Shown here piece by piece: positions 10,867 through 30,277 of a stretch of DNA of 64,000 nt. The position numbers and the translations under genes are program-made. The notes under the pieces were generated by a model. That model made no database searches. It was not told where the DNA came from and saw nothing but the letters and a program-made list of their open reading frames with translations. Position 1 is the first letter of the stretch, and the number at the start of each line of letters is the position of its first letter. The stretch comes from Ifrita kowaldi (lineage: Eukaryota; Chordata; Aves; Passeriformes; Cinclosomatidae), in assembly GCA_013398055.1 (NCBI GenBank), contig VZRS01007510.1, positions 1 to 64,000 of the forward strand, read 5' to 3'.

Positions 10867-11334
10867 CGCTGGGTCTCTGTGCCCGTCGCTGCCCGGGCCT
10901 GTCTGCCGGGGGTGAGCGTGTGGTCGCTTGCAGGGCTTCGGCGGGCGCTGGCTGGAGGGTCCGGGGCTGCAGGGGCTCTGGGGGACTCTCGTTCCCCGCG
11001 CGGTGAGGCGGTGTTGGCGGGGCCGTTCCCCCGCGCTGCGCTCTCCCGCGCGTGCCCGTCCCGTCCGTCCGCCCGCCGCTCCGCCCCGCCGCCACGTGAC
11101 CCTGCGGAGGGTGCGTGCGCCGGAAGTGCCCCCCGGGCAGGGAGCGCGGCTTGTCTAGCGCTGCTGGGACTCTATGGTGGCGACTCTGCCATAGGCTCTG
11201 GCCACTGTGTCTATGGTACACTTGGCTAGAGGGGCTCCTCCCGCCGAGCACTGTGGGGCGGCTATGGCGGCGCTCCGCGAGCCGGGTTATCGTCGCTAAG
11301 GGAAGTGCGGGGCCCGCGCGGCGCTGCGGCCACG
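10840..11334 (+). promoter_or_regulatory. DHX38 CpG-island promoter
   Basis: A very GC/CpG-rich block begins after the microsatellite and continues through the first coding exon. Visible motifs are an E-box CACGTGAC at 11093-11100 (USF/TFE type), an ETS site in GCCGGAAGTG at 11119-11128, and a YY1-like GGCTATGGCGGCG near 11260-11272. The start codon has a good context (GCCACGATGG). A non-coding first exon may exist here but cannot be fixed from sequence. The human neighbour TXNL4B, which should be divergent from DHX38, is not present in this interval. Confidence 0.6.
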
Positions 11335-20591
<9,257 letters not shown>

Positions 20592-20726
20592 GAAGGCACG
20601 ACCTGTTGCTTTGAGGCTTAAGGTAGTGCCCAGCTACCCTGATCAATGTATTCTGAGGTCTCTACAGCTTGTGGCCCTGGAAGGCTTTGGTGCTTGGCAC
20701 TAATTTTGCTACAGAACAGAAAGAAT

Positions 20727-20732
20727 TTTATT
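20727..20732 (-). terminator. probable PMFBP1 poly(A) signal (AATAAA on - strand)
   Basis: TTTATT on the + strand reads AATAAA on the - strand, about 360 bp beyond the last - strand stop codon at 21094. I see no AATAAA for DHX38 between 20592 and 21100. The two convergent genes probably share this 0.5-kb interval for both 3'UTRs. Confidence 0.4.
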
Positions 20733-21093
20733 TGTTTAAAGGTTGTCAGTCTAATCCTTGCTTTGTTTTGTGCTGCTTCTTGTCCTGGAGGTGGGTCTTG
20801 GGTGGAGGTAGCTCTGCAGAATCATGCAGGGCTGGTGCTGTCAGGTTGTTGCCCTGTAGAGCCTGGAACAGGGCAGAAAGTTAAAGTGACCTGGAGGACA
20901 AATACAGCCTGTCCCTGTTTCAAGCCTGGCCCATACTCCTGCAAAGGCAGTTCTCCCACGGCCCATGCCCTGGAGAGGCAGCTGGTGCCCAGCTGTCCCT
21001 GCCCACCTGTGACCATCGGCCCAGCCCTATTTCAGGCCAGGCTGTGCCAGGAATTCTGCTCACTTTTTCAGCTGCTCACACTTGTGGGGCTGC

Positions 21094-23782
21094 TCAGGTG
21101 CTCTGAACATTAGGTATGGGTTCTCCTCCTGCATCCTGCCCAGTGTGTCTTGAATGTCTGTTTGTATCCTGCATCTGCACTGTCACCTTGCTGAGCTCTT
21201 CCTTAAGGAAAGCCAGCTCCACCTTGCAGACAACCAGCTCCTCTTCTCGCAGAGCCAGAGTTCGCTCACTGTCCAGGTGTAGCTGCTGCCAGTGTTGGGC
21301 TAGGCTGCTCAGCTCCTGCAGCCTCTCCTGGAGGGAGTAGGTCTGCCCGTGGCACAGTGAGAGACACAGGCTGAGCACAGACTCCTGGTTTTTCATAGAA
21401 GGACTTGAGTCATCCTTACCTCCTGTTTGCTCTGCTCCTTGAATCTCTGCATCTTCCTCAGCTCTCGATGAAGCTGCTGCCTGTGTGTCTTGTAGGCTGC
21501 AATCTTTTCTGCCTGCTTGGTGCTCTCTTGCTGGGCTTGGGCTAGCTCTGCCTGGAGGTTGTCCATGTCCTGCACCTGCCAGCAAAGCTGTGGGGCAGGG
21601 AGGGTGGTTGGCCACGGCTGAGCCTCTCCTGGAGAGGTGTCTGGCACTGAGGCTGCATCCCTGTTCTGTCCTGCCTTGCCCTCACCTGTTGCTGCAGCTC
21701 TGCCACTTTTCGGTGTAGGCCTTGGATGGCCTCTTTGGCTCTGCTCAGCTGCTGCAGACTCTGCTGCTCCTGGGCCTGGGTGGCTCCCAGCTGCTCCTGC
21801 AGCCAGGCTGGCCTGTGCTGCAAACCCTGACTCTGCTCCTGTGTCCCCAGCTGCAGAGAGGTCAATGCATTGGTGGGTTGGCCTTCTGCTGTGTGCCCTT
21901 CTCTGAGCACAGACACAGCTGCCCTCTGTCCTGTCTGCAGGACGCTCAGGGCTGGCCAGTGCCCGGCTGCGTGGGGTGGTGGGGGCAGGCTGGCACTGCT
22001 GCCTCCCACCCTGTCCCAGGACTTCTGGGGGAAGTGGAGCAGGGGTCAGCCCTGCAGCATGGTTGTCATGGCTCCTGTGCCCCCCTGGCTGCTTGCCCGT
22101 AGGCTTGGTGTAGTGGCTGGGGGGCTGCTGGCACTGACCTGCTTGAGCAGCTCTCTGTGCTCCTGTGGGATATCGTGGCTGGTGTCAAAATGGCTTTGGG
22201 CAGTCAGGTAGGAAGTGATCTCTGTCTGCACCGCCTGGTCCTTCAGGTGGAGGGGTGCATCACTGACCTGTGAGTACCCAGCAGGGTCTGGAATCACCCT
22301 GTGCTCCTGCTGTGTAGAGCTGAGGCTACAGAAGGAGCCTTTTTGGGACAACCCATGGGCAATGGGCTGTTGGGGAGGACCTGTGACAGAGGAATGTGGC
22401 CTGCACCAGGTGGGAGGCAGGAAGGCTGCTGGCTCCTGGCTCTCTCATCCCTGTGCAGTCCCCACAGTGCCCTCCCTGTTGTGGCAGTATCTGTTGGACA
22501 CCCAGCAGCCCTGGAAAGCCATCCCTGTTGTCCCTGACCAGTGACAGAGCACGGGCACAGGGAGAGCAATGATCTCAGCTCATTGGTGAGGTTGTGGGCT
22601 GCAGCAGTGCCACCAGCCCTGGGACAGTGCCCAGGGTGTCAGTGGGGCTGTTGGGGTCTGCATTCTTCCAGCCCTGCTCAGCTAGGTGGACTGGGGTGTG
22701 CCAGCCAGGCTTGCCTTGTGGCAAGGCTGCTCTGTACAGGTGGTGTTAGAGCCACGTGTGGCTGGCAGGATGTCCTCTACTCTCCCCTGGGGGCTCACCA
22801 GCTGCTTGCACAGGCTGTGGGGCAGGCATGGTGCCTAGCCTGTGAGGGAGTGGCTGTGGGAAACATATGCAGCTTGGTCTGTGGCTGTTGTGTCCAGCGC
22901 TCGTACCTTGCCCATCAGTGCCTGGAACTGCTGCATCAGAATGACCAAGTCCTGCTGGTCCTGCTCCACTGCACACTCCTGCTCCTGCAGCTGGACCAGT
23001 CGTTTGTGGTTTGTGCCTCTGCAGAAGTCCAGGTCCAGCTGCAATGCCTGTATTGTGGCCAGCACCTGAGCTGGGTCCCCATCTTGCTGCTGTGTGTCTT
23101 GGCGTGCCCTGGGCTTCCCATGCTGTGGCTCCACCACCAATGGTTGCCTTTGGCCCTAGGACATGGCATGAGCAGCATCTGTCCAGCTCTCCACTGTGGC
23201 CAACCCATCTTGCAGCTCCTGTCTAGGCAGGCACTGAGGCTGGAGAGTGCTGGCAGTCCTAGTTTTGTGCAGAGCAGCAATGGACCGTGTTGCCAATGGG
23301 TGGGTGCAGCCCTTCCCCACCAGGCAGCACTACCCCATGTGTGTGCATGTTCTGACAGTTCCTTTGGACCCATGAATAGCCAAGCCCTTGACACTGCTGG
23401 CCCTCAGCACTGCAGTGAACTGTGGCCACTGTGGGAAATGGTGGCAGTGGGAACAGTGCAGCCACAGCAGAACTGGACACTCCTGAGCCCTTGTGCCCTC
23501 CCCAGCCCTGGGGAAGAGGTGTCTGGTGGTGCAGGCTAGAGCTGGCCAGGGCCTCCTGTGCCACCTGGCCACCAGTCTATGGCTACGCAACCAGCGCCTG
23601 GGTTGAGCATAGGGTTGGCACTGCTCACCTTGGGCTGCTGAAGCTGCTGGATGGAGCTGGTCAGCTCCAGTGTTGTCTCCTTTGCCCCTGGCAGACCTCT
23701 ACGGGAACCTTCAGGCTGGCTCTTAGGCACAGGAACCTCCCCGGATGTGCTGAATTTTGGCCACTCTCTCACTGTTGGAAGA
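21094..23782 (-). CDS. PMFBP1: PMFBP1-like coiled-coil protein, C-terminal exons (5' part unresolved)
   Basis: Recognisable - strand exons, in transcript order: about 23782-23629 (ETTLELTSSIQQLQQPK, upstream edge uncertain), 23065-22907 (VLATIQALQLDLDFCRG ... FQALMGK), 22267-22139 (VSDAPLHLKDQAVQTE ... HRELLKQ), 21850-21686 (LGTQEQSQGLQ ... VAELQQQ), 21575-21420 (VQDMDNLQAELAQAQQ ... FKEQSKQE), and the last, 21342-21094 (TYSLQERLQELSSLAQHWQQ to ...PNVQST and stop). Every internal exon is an exact number of codons (phase 0), with GT/AG borders, and most start with Val. The sequence is rich in Leu, Gln, Glu and Lys in heptad-like spacing. In mammals PMFBP1 lies just after DHX38 on the opposite strand. 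Family role: a sperm head-tail coupling apparatus protein of about 1000 residues. I can see only some 300 residues. The name rests on synteny plus coiled-coil character; a shortened or decaying copy is possible. Confidence 0.7.
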
Positions 23783-24624
23783 ACCATAACCTTTCCTACG
23801 GTCCCAGACAACCCTCAGTCCCACGGATGTCACTCAGCCCTGCCCGGGGCAGCCCCACCATCCCATGGTTTTGGCACTGCCACTCCCCATCTGAGGAGCA
23901 CCTGGTGCCAGCAGGAGAGGCCTAGCCTGGGGCTCCTGGAAAAGCAGGGCAGAGCTGTGTGGGGCTGTGGCCCTCTCCTCAGCAGCATCTGGTCCTACTG
24001 CTGCCCACAGTCCTCACCGCAGCCTTCCTGTGCCATGCTCCTCACCATCTTGTGTCCCTGGCATGCCGTGTGACACCACCCCATATACCACTATGAGGTC
24101 ACCAGGTCCTGGGCATCGTCCTCAGAACTGGTCCAGGACATGGTAGCACCCTTGTGTCAGGGCAGGCCTTGCCACCCTCTTGCTGCCCCTGCACTGTCCT
24201 CAGGCCATACTCAGTCTGTGGCCAGCCCCAGGACACACCACTGGCCTAGGGCCAGGTGACAGTGGGGATGGCAGAGGTGCTGTGCTCAAGGCTGTGACCT
24301 GTGGTCCACAACCCACGCAAGGGGCAGGGCTGGAGGGTCCCGCTGCAGGGGCACATCCTGACAGGGCCACGGGCCACAGGCCCCTGGGGAGGCTGAATGT
24401 TCAGGGGAGGCTCTGGACAGGGGAGGCTGAGAGTGCATGTGTCCGGTTGTCCCGCCCTGCCTGGGGCCACCCCGCAGTGCCCAGGTACTCGGATTGAAGT
24501 GGGTCTCTGGGTGCCAGTGGTGCCTTGACTGTGGATGCACAGTGATGGTGCGAGCACAGACCTGCTGCTGGCCTGTGCTAGTGACATGGGACTCCCTGGC
24601 CTGTGTGTGGTCCCTTGCCAACGC

Positions 24625-25173
24625 TCAGTGCAGTTTCACAGGTAAGTGTTTTAACTGGAAATTTCCAAGGCCAAACTGGGCCCAGAAGTTGAACACAGAT
24701 GTACCATAATGGAAATCATCAGTTGCCATGACAACCTGCTCCACCAGTGGGTCACAGTCACAGGCGAAGGGAGCAGGCACAGCACCAACAGTCCTGTGAG
24801 CAGGGTTGCTGAACCCCAAACTGTCCAGAACACAACTGAATTTGGCCACAATTTCTGCAGTGCAAGGAAATAAAATTTCCCTGCAGATTTCAGTCTTGTT
24901 CAGGCAGCGACAGCCAGGGCACAGAGCATCCACAGCACACAGAGCCTTTATGGGACAAAGCCTCGTGTGCTGTGCCGTGCCATGTTGCACGGTGCCACAA
25001 GCAATGCTGCTCTGTACCACAGATGTGCCACACTGTGCTGAGCTGCAGGCAGCGCCTGCTTTGAAGGGCTCAACACTGCTCCAGCTCCTTGTGAGCGTGT
25101 GGGGCAGCCCCACAGCCCGGACCCACAGCCGCCTGCCCGTACTCAGCTGGTGCTGGAAAGATGGGGGGGTCAA
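24625..25173 (-). other. 182-codon open frame of unknown nature
   Basis: An unbroken - strand frame starts MTPPSFQHQLS and ends HLPVKLH. Its second half is Cys-containing and not obviously low complexity (CLNKTEICREILFPC, VMATDDFHYGTSVFNFWAQF). I recognise no family. The region overlaps the X-box-like site and a + strand frame of similar length, and the local base composition disfavours stop codons, so chance is the default explanation. Confidence 0.12.
24722..24735. promoter_or_regulatory. RFX X-box-like site, candidate PMFBP1 promoter
   Basis: GTTGCCATGACAAC matches the two half-sites of the RFX X-box (GTNRCC, spacer, RGYAAC). RFX2/RFX3 drive ciliary and spermiogenesis genes. The site is about 0.95 kb upstream of the most 5' PMFBP1 exon I can recognise and on the correct side for a - strand promoter. 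A short candidate start (ATG at 24141-24139 on the - strand, MSWTSSEDDAQDL, then a possible GT donor) lies in between. Promoter assignment is inference. Confidence 0.35.
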
Positions 25174-25209
25174 ACTGGCCCCTCTGCTGTGTGAGCACAG
25201 GGGGAGGGA

Positions 25210-25420
25210 GTTGTCTCACTTTAATTACTGCCGTAATGTTACTCTTTTCAGTGCCACCTTAATTGAAATTAAACAGCTGCCGTGTTCAGGCTGGGACAAA
25301 AGTGAATCCTTTCTCATTCCCCTCCAGTTTAATGAAGACTGACATGCTGGGAGAAAACAAAGGCGATCCAGCTGCTGCCTCTTGCTGGCACATGCATCAG
25401 CAATTACCGGTGACCCCGTG
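25210..25420. other. candidate conserved non-coding element
   Basis: After GC-rich DNA the composition changes abruptly to an AT-rich block with TTTAATTACTG, CTTAATTGAAATTAAAC and CAGTTTAATGAAG. Several TAAT/ATTA homeodomain cores sit within 130 bp. It has no open frame or repeat character. Conservation is inferred from texture only. Confidence 0.35.
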
Positions 25421-25789
25421 GGCCAGCAGAGACACCTCAGAGCACCCTGCAGCCGTCAGCCCCAGGCAGCCCAGTCCTGTGTCTTGGAGACCTCCAGCCC
25501 AAAAGGTCTGGCTGCAGGTGTGCAGGCAATGAGGTGCCCAGAACATGGGGCATGCCAGCACGGGGGTCTCAGTGCCCAGGTGCTGTGTCTAGACTTCCAT
25601 CTGTTAAGAAGTGTCTGGCCACCAACTACGACCCAGTGCGGCCCCTTGGCACCCCCATGCTACCATGGTCCCCCCATCCCTGTGGGCTCAACCAGCTTCA
25701 GCCTCACAATGTTCACAATCACCAACTAGCCCACGCAGCACCTCACCCTCAGCCAGGGCAGCAATGTTAGCCCAGGAGTCCTCTCCAGC

Positions 25790-26160
25790 CTTAAGGTTTT
25801 TTTCTGTTTTAGGACCAGGAGTTTGCTTCATGCCATTCAGTACCTTAAAATATGCAAAATGAGGTGCTGCTACAAACCTCATTAACACCCGCCTCCAACA
25901 TCATTAAGATGTTTCCAAGAAAATTAATTGAGAGACTCATTAAAAATAAATTAAGAAAAATGTGTTGCAGAGCGCCTGCTCCGAGCTCGTAAATCACGGC
26001 TCAGAGCTCCAGGCCGCTGCACAGGCAATTAACGCCAGCCAATTTGTTTTATCCCGGCTGCAAAAATTAGAAAGCAGACATGGAGATTAGATTAGGCATG
26101 TCTGTCAAGCGGAACTTGGAGTGAATATTTTAGGGTACAAAATGGAAATCAGAAAAACAA
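25790..26160. other. candidate conserved non-coding element, homeodomain-site rich
   Basis: This block is about 370 bp long and contains AACCTCATTAACACC, AACATCATTAAGATG, AAATTAATTGAGAG, CATTAAAAATAAATTAAG, GGCAATTAACGCC and CCAATTTGTTTTATCCC. The long stretch of mixed complexity has no stop-free frame, no tandem structure and no transposon similarity, which is the usual look of vertebrate developmental enhancers near homeobox genes. Confidence 0.45.
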
Positions 26161-26170
26161 AGCTGGGACT

Positions 26171-27270
26171 TCATTCAGGAGAGCTAGCAGGCAGAGGGGG
26201 TGGGGAGGAAGGAGGTTTGCATGTTCTCTATGCCATGGCTGTGTGTCGATGACACCCATCTTGTGATCCTGCCACCACCAGCTCCGTCCTCCCCTGCACA
26301 TCGCCCAGCTTCGGTGGCTGCAGAGACGCCAATCACCCCTCTTGGGGAGCACGAGCTCGCAGTGAGAGCGTTCTGAGCTGCTGTGTGTGACAGCCCAAGC
26401 CAACATGTCACCCACGTGTGCTGATTACACACTCGGATTAGCAAACACAGTGCATCTGGGTGAGATCACTGCTTGGGCCTCTGTCAGCTTTAGGCTGTTG
26501 GTGCCCCTTTGTCCATCTCCAGTACCTTCCATCACAGGAGCTCAAACCACTTTATATTCATGAACCAAACTGCAGGGCCCCTCTGCAAAACACGTGCTGT
26601 GATCCCTGTTTGACTCAGAGGAGCCAAAGAAGAGATGACTTAAGGTCTTGCTTGTGCTTACATGAATGCACAAGCAGCTCGTGCAGCAGCTGCTGCACTG
26701 GCACATCCCAGTGGTGTGGGGGACACGCTGGTGGGTGCTCATGCAGCCAAACGTCCAGCCGCAGAGGTGGCATGGCCCTTCATGGCAGCGGGAACCTGTG
26801 TGCTACCAGTGCTCATGGTGTAGGGGGACCTTGGAGCTTTGGGAAAGGCTACAGAAGGAGCCATGGGCACTGCGTCAGCCTGCACAACTCAAATGGTGTG
26901 TGAGGGGTTTAGTGCAGAGCAAGGGGTAATTTGGTCACACATCAGAATGCAAGAGGCAAGTGGGTACAGAGCAGAAGAAGGCTCTTGGATCATCAGGCAG
27001 AAGTGCACCATGGTCTGATGTCTGTGAGATGACACAAACCGAACTGAAACTGGAGTTCAGCACATGGAGGAATGGTTGCCTCTTGGCAGAGCAAGTTGAA
27101 CACCGTGCATGGGCCATCCACGGCCACTTGGAACCAAGTCTGGATGGCTCATTTCCAGCCCTGCCTACCAGTCCCTGATCCCAGAGCAACTGATGTTGGT
27201 CCTGTGGTGGAAGACAATGAGGTCTTCTCTGCCCTGCTGGTGCCCTGAGCCAGGATTCCCCATCTGCTCA
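26171..27270. other. intergenic, nothing recognised
   Basis: This is unique-looking sequence of average composition. The open frames here are short and unlike any family I know. No RNA gene, repeat or promoter signature was seen. Confidence 0.5.
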
Positions 27271-27274
27271 TGTC

Positions 27275-27402
27275 GTTCCACCCCCTGCCATGGGCAGGGA
27301 CACCTTCCACTATCCCAGGTTGCTCCAAGCCCCGTCCACCCTGGCCTTGGACCCTTCCGGGGATGTAGCAGCCACAGCTGCTCTGGGCGATCGGTGCCAG
27401 TG
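27275..27402 (-). mobile_element. CR1 LINE fragment
   Basis: The segment reading CCACCCCCTGCCATGGGCAG, then CCAGGTTGCTCCAAGCCCC, TGGCCTTGGACCCTTCC and GCAGCCACAGCTGCTCTGGG is the familiar 3' portion of avian CR1 in reverse orientation. It is diverged and truncated at both ends. It runs directly into the 48-bp tandem array. Confidence 0.8.
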
Positions 27403-27405
27403 GTG

Positions 27406-27575
27406 GGTGGGGGCTGAGAGGGAACTGAGGTGAAAGGAGCGGGGCTCAGGGGAAGAGGGGGCCGAGAGGGAACTGAGGTGAAAGGAGCGGGGCTCAGGGG
27501 AGGAAGGGGCCGAGAGGGAACTGAGGTGAAAGGAGCGGGGCTCAGGGGAGGAGGGGGCCGAGAGGGAACTGAGGT
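27406..27575. repeat. 48-bp minisatellite ending at an assembly gap
   Basis: Three full 48-bp units (27420-27467, 27468-27515, 27516-27563) and a partial fourth are almost identical; they differ only in the GGAAGAGGG/GGAGGAAGG/GGAGGAGGG segment. Each contains GGGAACTGAGGTGAAAGGAG. The array stops at the N at 27576, so its true copy number is unknown and probably larger. Confidence 0.9.
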
Positions 27576-27576
27576 N

Positions 27577-27960
27577 CTTCGCTCCGCCTCGTTCCCGCCC
27601 GGCAGGGGTCGCTCTCGACCCGCGCGGCGCTGCCCGTGAGGGCGGCTCCGCCCCGAGTACCCCCGGGCGACCTCTCCCGGACGCCCCTCGAGCATCCCCG
27701 GGCACCGGCTGGGCACCCGCCGAGCACCTCCCGGGCACGCCCCGAGCACCCCGCAGCACCTTTGCCGGGGCTCGGCCGGGGACCCGGGCCGGGGTTGCCG
27801 AGCCGAAGTTGCTAGAGCGGGGTTGCCCGGGGATGGGGTGCCCGTGCCGGGGGTCAGGTGCTGGGAGAGCCGGGCCGGAGCTGCCCGGAGCAGGGGTGCC
27901 CGGTGCTCCCGCTGCAGCTCAGCCTCAACCCGGGGCAGGTGGAGGGCTGGCGGGTCCTGA
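27577..27960. promoter_or_regulatory. orphan CpG island
   Basis: About 380 bp of extremely GC- and CpG-rich DNA (CCCGCGCGGCGCTGCCCG, GGGCGGCTCCGCCCC with a GC box) begins right after the N. Imperfect CCGGG/GAGCACC-type repeats run through it. No coding exon can be assigned. It could be the promoter of a non-coding RNA, a distal PMFBP1 or ZFHX3 promoter, or a GC-rich minisatellite misplaced by the assembler at the gap. Confidence 0.45.
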
Positions 27961-29300
27961 ACTGGGAATGGGATTCATGAACGGGGAAACGGGATCAACA
28001 TCTCCGTCGGTAGAATCTTAATAAGTCTTAAAGGTTATTTCTTGACCGGTTCCAGTGACAATTCTCTGCCCTTCGTGTTGGCAGGGAGCCGTACCCCGGC
28101 CCGATCCCATCCGGTACTGCCCGGGGCACGCTGCTGTGTTTGGGATGAGGAACAACGACAGAAATACAGGCAGTGTAGGCAGAGTCCACCGGGACAGGCA
28201 ACAACCGGGACAGGCTTGCAGAGCTTTGCATTCCGTGGTGCGAATGACCTCATTATCCTTGCAGGGGTCTCGGCCAGCTACTTGAAAAATACTTATTAAA
28301 AACCACAGCAGCTCTAGGGAGAGGGTCCCTGCCGGGGAAGGGAGAGAGAACAAACTGGATGTGTAAAAACAGAAGGGGAAAACAGCCACAGTAGCAATAA
28401 TGGGTCGGGACCTGCTCTGCCCTGCTGTGTCCCTAGTGGAGGCTGAAAGGCCGTGATACATCCCAGAGTGCACAGCAATGTTTCGCCTCTGCTCTGTTCC
28501 TCTAGCTGCCACATGTTCCCATGAAACCTCGTATTGGAGAGTGTTGGCGCATGTACAGGGCCACCTAGCCTAGTCACACAAAAGCCAGCCTCTGACATTC
28601 CCATTGCTCAAACACCGGGTCACCTGGCTCATCCCCTTGTCCTGCCCAGGCAGGGTCAGCCAAAACAGGCCACCCAGGGCTAGCCTTGTTGGGTTTAAAC
28701 ACCTCTCCACTGGGTCAGGGGAAGGTGCAGATGGGCATGGGAATGACCCCACAGGTGTGTGGCGGTCCCTGGGGCTGCCTCCTGCCTGCTGCTGGTGCTG
28801 CTGTGTATTCACACCATCACGGCACCATTTTCACTGCTGCTGCTGCCAACTGCGTCTCAGTTTTTTGGATCTGTGGGTTAAGGACATATACAAGCTATGG
28901 AGGAGCGGTCATGTGTTCCTCTAAGGAACCAAGAGATGGAAATCAGCAGGAAGTAGAAATTCTGCTGGAAAATGGAAGGAACAAATGAAAGGAATGCAGT
29001 GCTGCTTGAGTCTGGTCACAGGACATGAGGCATTGGTGGTTCTTGCAGTTACAGTCACTAAGTTGCTGGAAAAGGGATAATGCCCCTGGACAGCCACATC
29101 AGCAGCTCTGGGGCCTCCTTCTGAGCTAGCAGTGATGGCAGCATTGTGTGGGAGGTCAGGGAAAAGCAAGGGGGCTGACTGGACACAAAAACCAGAGGGA
29201 GCTGGGTGAATGGAAAGACTCTGGTGGTGGGGAGCACAGGGAGAACCTCCAAAGGGCAGGAGGGCATGGGGATACAGAAATAAAGCAGAAAGAGGGGACC
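27961..29300. other. intergenic, nothing recognised
   Basis: This is mixed-composition sequence with no supported gene. The open frames on both strands are short and lack family signatures. A TTAAAAACCACAG stretch near 28300 and scattered GC-rich segments are the only texture. Confidence 0.45.
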
Positions 29301-29357
29301 TTCCCTTCCTTTCCCTTCCCTTCCCTTCCCTTCCCTTCCCTTCCCTTCCCTTCCCCT
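29301..29357. repeat. (CCCTT)n microsatellite
   Basis: About eleven copies of the TTCCC pentanucleotide, nearly perfect, form a pure pyrimidine/purine tract. It generates a spurious GKGRE-repeat open frame on the - strand. Such tracts can form triplex DNA and are usually length-variable. Confidence 0.95.
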
Positions 29358-30277
29358 TAAGTCTCTGGCCAAAAAGAAAGGAGTATTCTAAGATAAAGAA
29401 TAAAACCCAAGGGAAACAAAGCTGAGACCATATTGCTGCTGCATAGAAAGCTTCATTAGCCCTATTGACATAGCAGTAATGAGAGAAAAAACCCAAAACA
29501 GTAGGAGTGATATGACAGGACTGACTGCCAGGGGAAGATGTGGTGCATTTTCCATCTCTTGATATCTTCAAGCCCACCCAAATGCCTGTCTGAAGCTGTC
29601 TTAGTCAGAGAAGTTACTGATTTCAGAGTAACATGGTGAAATTTTCATGACCATAGGTACAGGAGGTCAGGCAGCGCAATCCCTTCCTGCTCACCCCGGA
29701 ATCTGCAGGAAGGAAATGCAAAGGTGGATCACAAGAACATGATGCTATTTGTGCTCTTGGATAGGACTTCATGCCAGCACTGATTCATCTGGCTACATCG
29801 GCATTCTATAGCATTACTCGGCCCCTCAGGTGGGCAGACGCTCGAGGGTAGATCTGTCTGGAAGAGGCTGGGTCTGCTGACCTTACGTAATTTCTTATTT
29901 TCTTCAGATGTTTAGCAGCTGTCCCCAGTCTCCAAGGTATGACACAGCCAGGTGGTCCTAACCTTGCTGAAGGTCTGGGGCATTTGCACCATCTTTCTCA
30001 CAAGATCTCGCTGCAGTCTCAGCTGCTGTAGCTCTGTTCCTCCTCAGGAATTAGGGCTTGGGGCTGTGCTAGAATAAAATCAGATGAAGATGGAGAGAGG
30101 GATCTGTGGAAACATTTGTTTAGTGCCCAGGAGCAGCCCAAAAGGCAAACTGACTGTTAACAATTACCAGGAAAATAATGGAGAGCAGATCACAGTTCTG
30201 CCACTGAACAGATCCATAGTGAAAGCTGCACTGTGATTTCTATATGCAGCTCTGTCTGCCTCTCTCAAGAAAAAGAT
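29358..30277. other. intergenic; contains a TTACGTAA palindrome
   Basis: No gene was seen. TTACGTAA at 29883-29890 is a perfect PAR-bZIP/NFIL3 (D-box) site embedded in ACCTTACGTAATTTCTTATT. The rest is unremarkable, moderately AT-rich DNA. Confidence 0.4.

Noticed and set aside
10631..11251. 206-codon - strand frame
   Set aside because: It spans the 3' end of the haptoglobin relic and the DHX38 CpG island. Considered as a possible TXNL4B exon, but it has no thioredoxin-like sequence.
22541..23539. 332-codon + strand open frame, the longest in the window
   Set aside because: It runs antisense to the PMFBP1 coiled-coil exons. Gln/Leu-rich codons (CAG, CTG) read backwards give stop-free Cys/Leu/Gln-rich nonsense. 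No family resemblance.
28921..29577. 218-codon - strand frame with a GKGRE repeat
   Set aside because: The repeat is the translated (CCCTT)n microsatellite. The rest shows no protein character.
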